Of a DNA stretch of 64,000 nt, positions 60,419 through 64,000 are shown piece after piece. The stretch is from positions 3,391,001-3,455,000 of the forward strand of contig NZ_CP036433.1 in assembly GCF_007751035.1 (NCBI RefSeq). Direction: 5' to 3'. How positions within the stretch are numbered: the first letter of the stretch is position 1; every line of letters begins with the position of its first letter. The notes under the pieces are model-generated. The model had not been told where the DNA came from and ran no database searches. It worked only from the letters and a program-made list of their open reading frames with translations. Made by a program: the position numbers and the translations under genes. This DNA is from Lignipirellula cremea. GTDB taxonomy: Bacteria > Planctomycetota > Planctomycetia > Pirellulales > Pirellulaceae.

Positions 60419-61339
60419 TTATAGGCTAGAAGCGTCACTATTTCGACTGTTCTGAGGGGATTCAACCGTATCGACAATCAGTCCCTTACTCCTCCAGTAG
60501 TCAAAGACGTAGACTTTGAACGCCTCGGACTTCGATGACTTAACCACTTGAGCCAGCTGTTGCCCGCTTTCCGAAAGCATTACATGTCCCATGTCTAACG
60601 CATTCTCATTCTCCTTTGGAAATTCAAGCCTAACCCTTTCACCGTAGTAAAAAAAATCAATTTTCTTTGGCAGGTGGCTCAGTCGTAGGCCGGCGACGCC
60701 TTGAAAGTTGATCAAGCCGATCGCATCAAGGTGAGAAAGGGACTGAAAGGTAATTCCTTGCGTCGAATAGATTGGGTTTGCCAGATCGAACACAAGAGCC
60801 GCTGGGCCACTAATCATCCATACAAATCCACAAAGACGTTGAAAAAGGGCAGCATCTTTTTTGTCGAGCGAAGACAGCATCGTGACAGTTCGTTTGGAAT
60901 AAGTTCCAGGCGTGTTTGCTTCGCCAGCGAGAACTGCCGACCAAATCTTTTGCATTTCTTCATCTGAAACAGTTCTACATTCGCCGAAGAAATGGCTAAG
61001 CCAGTCGTCCTCTACATCGACAGCCTTTGCATCTTCCTTAACATAAGGAAGCGCCTCTTGGGTAATGGCCTCAATATTGGCTTGATGTTTGGCCTCTTCT
61101 GCGATAAATCGGCGAAGGGCTCGCTGATGCAATTCGGTGATCTCTATTTGACCCGCCGCCCGAATTTTTTCGGCCTCTACCTCAGCCTTCGCGATCTCGC
61201 GTATCTGATAGGGCTTCCAGTATCCACCGATCGCATTAGAAACCTTCTCGATGAGTACAACCGCTGGCTTCGTAAGATCCATGTCGATTTTGATCAATGA
61301 ATTGCTTACAGAACTCGCCGAAGAATTCTCGCCGCTCAT
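60419..61339 (-). CDS. DUF2806-like hypothetical protein, cargo of element
   Basis: The 306-residue protein may start at the ATG at 61339 or at 61285 (MDLTKPAVVLIEKVSNAIGG). A first half with a long helical segment (IREIAKAEVEAEKIRAAGQI) precedes a conserved centre, WLSHFFGECRTVSDEEMQKI, then VLAGEANTPGTYSKRTVTML and a C-terminal beta-type part. I recognise it as similar to the uncharacterised DUF2806 family. It lies in a mobile element and ends 6 bases inside the integrase end on the other strand. A defence function is possible by context only. Confidence 0.55.
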   Translation of the reverse strand: MSGENSSASSVSNSLIKIDMDLTKPAVVLIEKVSNAIGGYWKPYQIREIAKAEVEAEKIRAAGQIEITELHQRALRRFIAEEAKHQANIEAITQEALPYVKEDAKAVDVEDDWLSHFFGECRTVSDEEMQKIWSAVLAGEANTPGTYSKRTVTMLSSLDKKDAALFQRLCGFVWMISGPAALVFDLANPIYSTQGITFQSLSHLDAIGLINFQGVAGLRLSHLPKKIDFFYYGERVRLEFPKENENALDMGHVMLSESGQQLAQVVKSSKSEAFKVYVFDYWRSKGLIVDTVESPQNSRNSDASSL

Positions 61340-61454
61340 AACCTGCCCCAGGTGTGGTATTGAAAGCAGTTACCGAATGGGTGACAATTTAACAAATCAC
61401 AATTTTCCTCACGACTGCTGTCGCTGTAACGCCTTGGCGTTTAACGACTTCTAA
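61281..61454 (+). CDS. Possible small zinc-ribbon protein
   Basis: Reading from the ATG at 61281 gives 57 residues with a CPRCGIESS...CCRCNALAF pattern, two CxxC pairs spaced like a zinc ribbon. Its start overlaps the 5' end of the minus-strand DUF2806-like gene. The stop codon ends exactly where the att repeat begins (61454). The CxxC pairs favour a real gene, the antisense overlap argues against; I cannot decide. Confidence 0.35.
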   Translation: MSILINELLTELAEEFSPLITCPRCGIESSYRMGDNLTNHNFPHDCCRCNALAFNDF

Positions 61455-61500
61455 AGCACGCCCAGAAGGATTCGAACCTTCGACCTGCGGATTAGAAGTC
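61454..61500. repeat. attR: 47-bp repeat within tRNA-Arg
   Basis: Identical to 55382-55428. It overlaps the intact tRNA gene from its 3' end to the anticodon loop region, as expected for integration into the 3' half of a tRNA gene. Confidence 0.9.
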
Positions 61501-61530
61501 CGCTGCTCTATCCAACTGAGCTATGGGCGC
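61457..61530 (-). tRNA. tRNA-Arg (anticodon TCT)
   Basis: The 74-base minus-strand sequence folds as a tRNA. The acceptor stem is GCGCCCA with TGGGCGT (one G-U pair). The D arm is GCTC...GAGC, and the anticodon stem GCGGA/TCCGC has loop CTTCTAA giving anticodon TCT. The T arm is GAAGG/CCTTC with loop TTCGAAT. CCA is not encoded. It reads AGA codons of arginine. The 3' half is duplicated at 55382-55428 by element integration. Confidence 0.95.
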
Positions 61531-61784
61531 GTGACGCCCGCGACGGGGGGGCGCCGCGGGTGGTGGTCGGAAATTTTACCAGATTCTTGACTCGACGGCA
61601 GATGGGTCCAGACAACTGCAGTTGGGCGCGGAGGGAAGGGCCGGCGGGGGGCTGGCCGGCGGGGGCCTGGAAATTGGTTCTGCACCAGGGATTTGCGGGC
61701 GGAAATCGCGGGCGGACCGCATGACCGCTTGAGCCTGGGGGGGAAATCGGGGACGATGGAGGGATTCGGGCCGAGTTTTACGTT

Positions 61785-62840
61785 ATGGTCGCTGGCATGC
61801 CCCACATTCTGGAATCCCCTGCGGAGTCGCTGCCGCCCTGGCTGGCCGCTCATCGTTATCCGGCGTATCGCGCCCTGCAGATCCGCTCCTGGCTGTTCCA
61901 GCGACGAGCGAAAACCTGGGAAGAGATGAGCGATCTGCCCAAAAAGCTCAGGGCGGAGCTGGCTGAGGAATTTGACCTGTGGACCTCGACCGTCGTCAAA
62001 CATAGCCAGACCGAGGACGGCACCGAAAAACTCCTGCTGCAGCTGCATGACGGCGGCCGGATTGAATGCGTCCTGCTCCGCGACGGAGAACGCCGCACGA
62101 TCTGTATCAGTACGCAAGTCGGTTGCGCCATGGGCTGCGTGTTTTGCGCCAGCGGGCTCGATGGCGTTGATCGGAATCTGACCACGGGCGAAATCGTCGA
62201 GCAGATGCTGCTGCTGGCCCGTCTGTTGCCGGAGGACGAACGTCTCAGCCATATCGTGGTGATGGGAATGGGCGAGCCTCTGGCCAATCTCGACAACCTG
62301 CTGCCGGCTTTGCATGCGGCCAGCGACGAGCAGGGGCTGGGCATCAGCCGCCGGCGGATCACCATCTCGACCGTCGGCCTGCCGCCTGCCATTCGCCGTT
62401 TGAGCCAGATCGATGCCCGGTATTCGCTGGCCGTGTCGCTGCATGCGCCCGACGACGAGCTGCGGAATCAGCTGGTGCCGGTCAACAAAAAGATCGGCCT
62501 GGACGACATCCTGGAAGCGGCCGACGAGTACTTCCAGGTATCGGGCCGCCGGCTGACGTTTGAATACGTCCTGCTGGGCGGGCTGAACGACGGCGAAGAC
62601 CACGCCTTGAAACTGGCCCGACTGCTCCGCGGCAGGGCGGCCCTGCTGAACGTGATTCCCTACAACCCGGTCGCCGGTCTGCCATACGCCACGCCCACCC
62701 AGGCGGCCCAGGATCGGTTCCGCGATATTTTGACCCACGGCGGCATCAATGTGCAGTTCCGCCAGCGCAAAGGGGACAAAATCAACGCCGCCTGCGGCCA
62801 GCTCCGCCGGATGACGGCGCCGGGGTTACCGCAGGTGTAA
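61785..62840 (+). CDS. rlmN: 23S rRNA (adenine2503-C2)-methyltransferase RlmN
   Basis: The ATG at 61785 is used; one at 61797 is in frame (MPHILESPAESLPPWLAAHR). The 351-residue radical-SAM enzyme has the cluster motif CAMGCVFCASG (CxxxCxxC), the N-terminal helical domain, GMGEPLANLDNLL, the SVSLHAP-like stretch VSLHAPDDELRNQL and a C-terminal catalytic Cys in INAACGQLR. It methylates C2 of A2503 in 23S rRNA and A37 of some tRNAs. It lies 254 bases beyond the tRNA gene. Confidence 0.93.
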   Translation: MVAGMPHILESPAESLPPWLAAHRYPAYRALQIRSWLFQRRAKTWEEMSDLPKKLRAELAEEFDLWTSTVVKHSQTEDGTEKLLLQLHDGGRIECVLLRDGERRTICISTQVGCAMGCVFCASGLDGVDRNLTTGEIVEQMLLLARLLPEDERLSHIVVMGMGEPLANLDNLLPALHAASDEQGLGISRRRITISTVGLPPAIRRLSQIDARYSLAVSLHAPDDELRNQLVPVNKKIGLDDILEAADEYFQVSGRRLTFEYVLLGGLNDGEDHALKLARLLRGRAALLNVIPYNPVAGLPYATPTQAAQDRFRDILTHGGINVQFRQRKGDKINAACGQLRRMTAPGLPQV

Positions 62841-62885
62841 AGAAGCGGTGTAAAGAAGCTGCGGGGGCAATGACGACGTCGCACG

Positions 62886-64000
62886 TTACCGCGGACGTCG
62901 GGCCGACTGCAGCAGACGCTGGCAATGTTCGATCGCTCCCTGCGGCGCCAGGGTCTTGGCCAGCTCTTCCGGTCGACGGCGAAAGTAACCGCCGATCATC
63001 TGCAGGAACGGGAAGTCGCCGGCCTCGATCGTTTCTGGACGGGCCGTCTTTTCGTACACGCGTTCCAGAATCTCCAGGGCCGCGCGCGCCTGGTTGGCGG
63101 CTTGCGGCTCTTCGATCGCCGCTTCCATGCGTCCGTCGCGGATCACGTGCCACACGGTTTTCTGCTCTTGCGCGAGCGGATAGATGAACCGCTGCTGGGC
63201 CGCGTTCCGGGCTTGCCTGGTCAGAGCGGAAAGCAGCTCCAGGTTCTGGTGCGCATCGCGCAGCCGGGCGGCCCGTTCGAAGAGCTGCCGGCCGGCGGCG
63301 TCTTGCATGTCGCGGGCCAGGTTCGGCAGGGTGTGCGAATCCTGGCCATCGAGGAACGCCCTGGCGGCATCGATCTGGCGACGATAGGCGGCGCGACTGC
63401 AGCCGCCGGCGCAAGGGGCCAGGCAACCGGCGATCTCGCCCCGCAGGCAGCCGGCCCGGAGCGGATCGTTGAACAGGTCCAGCTGGTCGGCGTAATGCAT
63501 GGGCGTGCTGCTGGCGCAATCGCGCAGCTGAAACTGCAGGTTCAAACAGTCGACGGCCTTGGTCGTGCGTTTGCTCCAGGTGACCGGTCCCCATTGATAC
63601 ACGCAGCCCCGCGGCGCGGATCGGGCAATGCGGAACCGGGGTGCTTCTTCGGTCGTGAGGTAGATATAGCCGACCCGCACCCGGCCTGGTCGTCCTTTGG
63701 CGTTGAACCGCGGCGCGAAGCGGCGGATCAGCTCCAGCTCGCGCAGCTGGGCCGTCAGCTCATGGCCGGACGGTTCCCAGACGAGACTATGGCTGGCAAG
63801 CGAGATGCGATACTGCTTGACCTCGAGCCCGTCGGCCGGCTCGTAAAAATAGGAGACGACCCGCGACCGAAGATTGGTCGACATGCCCACATAGACCAGG
63901 CGGCGGTCGTTATCGAGCATGCCGTACACGCCCGGCGCCTGGGGAAATTCGCGACGGATTTCGGCCCGGGTCACGGCCCGATCGGGAGCAATCTGCAGAC
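62886..64000 (-). CDS. GIY-YIG nuclease of UvrC/Cho type, 5' end outside window
   Basis: The frame is open to the right edge, so the start is not certain; a GTG at 63974 exists, but upstream codons (LQIAPDRAVTRAEIRREFP) already look coding. A GIY-YIG domain occupies the visible N-terminus: GVYGMLDNDRRLVYVGMSTN followed by SRVVSYF. A C-terminal helical region with GEIAGCLAPCAGGCS (Cys cluster) follows. There is no UvrC C-terminal RNase H-like half, so it resembles Cho and related endonucleases in repair. It converges with rlmN. Confidence 0.8.
   Translation of the reverse strand, partial: LQIAPDRAVTRAEIRREFPQAPGVYGMLDNDRRLVYVGMSTNLRSRVVSYFYEPADGLEVKQYRISLASHSLVWEPSGHELTAQLRELELIRRFAPRFNAKGRPGRVRVGYIYLTTEEAPRFRIARSAPRGCVYQWGPVTWSKRTTKAVDCLNLQFQLRDCASSTPMHYADQLDLFNDPLRAGCLRGEIAGCLAPCAGGCSRAAYRRQIDAARAFLDGQDSHTLPNLARDMQDAAGRQLFERAARLRDAHQNLELLSALTRQARNAAQQRFIYPLAQEQKTVWHVIRDGRMEAAIEEPQAANQARAALEILERVYEKTARPETIEAGDFPFLQMIGGYFRRRPEELAKTLAPQGAIEHCQRLLQSARRPR

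Larger units (their letters stand above)
57844..60424 (+). pseudogene. Tyrosine integrase, frameshifted and split by IS256
   Basis: The start is the ATG at 57844, with AAAGGAG upstream. After MQVSVKVVDIGRENLVLRWN and about 37 residues an A6 tract (57946-57951) breaks the frame. Removing one A gives QSAKTKNGRLAERAAAKLEA and restores the reading. At 58434-58442 the coding sequence stops at TCTATCTCA, the 9-bp target duplication of an IS256-family element, and resumes at 59895. Across the junction it reads WRFYLKGMWWSGLRVSESLEL. All catalytic residues lie after it: Arg in GLRVSE, Lys in KGNKDRL, His-x-x-Arg in LHDFRRSF, His in MRHED, Tyr in KFYVG. The core-binding domain lies before it. Confidence 0.88.
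55382..61500. mobile_element. Integrative element in tRNA-Arg (TCT)
   Basis: A 47-bp sequence that is the 3' part of tRNA-Arg(TCT) occurs at 55382-55428 and again inside the intact tRNA gene at 61454-61500. Between them lie a small basic gene, a rolling-circle Rep gene, an excisionase-like gene, a tyrosine integrase, and cargo. This is the layout of a tRNA-site integrative element, with the intact tRNA reconstituted on the right. Its length is 6.1 kb including a 1.4-kb IS256-family element inserted later. The integrase is broken, so the element is likely stranded. Confidence 0.85.

Noticed and set aside
59873-60424. An independent short integrase starting at the TTG at 59873
   Set aside because: The start lies inside the IS256 end, and the frame joins perfectly to the upstream integrase when the IS is removed, so it is a gene fragment.
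61521-61560. A second tRNA beside tRNA-Arg
   Set aside because: The sequence after the tRNA 5' end is GC-rich and cannot form a cloverleaf; attL at 55382 is only a partial tRNA copy.
1-64000. CRISPR arrays, rRNA genes, or prophage structural genes
   Set aside because: No regularly spaced repeats, no rRNA-like conserved stretches and no capsid, tail or terminase genes were found.

Overview
The window is GC-rich bacterial chromosome and most resembles a planctomycete of the Pirellulales type. That is an inference from gene content: a Tat-exported DUF1501 protein, a diphosphate-dependent phosphofructokinase, a Rho factor with a long N-terminal extension, several FHA and TPR proteins, and a split PilM/PilN/PilO secretion locus. 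No rRNA, CRISPR array or prophage was seen. One tRNA gene (tRNA-Arg, anticodon TCT) is present.

Layout. 1-415: start of a TPR protein on the minus strand, cut by the window edge. 0.9-11.9 kb: one long plus-strand operon for a type II secretion / type IV pilus-like machine, with three prepilin-like proteins, a GspK/PilX-like protein, a small membrane protein, PilM, PilN, PilO, a PilP/GspC-like protein, the secretin and a TPR lipoprotein. Its motor ATPase, platform protein and prepilin peptidase are not here. 12.5-26 kb: housekeeping and small genes: FHA protein, GNAT acetyltransferase, SIS isomerase, PPi-PFK, an amidotransferase-like protein, EF-P-like EfpL/YeiP, SurE, a glucose-dehydrogenase-like enzyme, an HtrA-type protease and a DksA/TraR protein. 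Two short mobile elements (MITE-like, about 133 bp) sit here, each starting exactly on the TAG stop codon of the gene before it. One carries a 1.5-kb IS4-family insertion. 26.4-47.5 kb: a 1720-residue FHA/coiled-coil membrane protein, then rho, coaE and polA on the minus strand, a truncated beta-barrel-like ORF, a CHASE histidine kinase with its response regulator, tyrS, the DUF1501 protein, a cysteine desulfurase, a small basic protein that may start at AUC, and an RhlE-type helicase.

47.5-61.5 kb is accessory DNA. A pentapeptide-repeat gene was split by an IS4-family element, and that element was in turn split by a second IS4-family element; both insertions left clean target duplications, so the ancestral gene and transposase can be read through. 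Next comes a 6.1-kb integrative element between two 47-bp copies of the 3' part of tRNA-Arg (55382-55428 and 61454-61500). It carries a rolling-circle (HUH) replication initiator, an excisionase-like protein, a tyrosine integrase broken twice (a one-base frameshift in an A-run and an IS256-family insertion with a 9-bp target duplication), and cargo of unknown function. The element is therefore probably immobile on its own. From 61.8 kb the chromosome resumes with rlmN and a UvrC/Cho-like GIY-YIG nuclease that runs off the right edge.

How the parts relate: the first 12 kb is one envelope machine. The central block is core replication, translation and redox metabolism. The last 14 kb is a record of successive transposition and tRNA-directed integration. 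The best candidates for undescribed biology are the stop-codon-targeted CTAG mini-elements, the HUH-Rep integrative element with its inverted-repeat region, the possible AUC start and the giant FHA coiled-coil protein.
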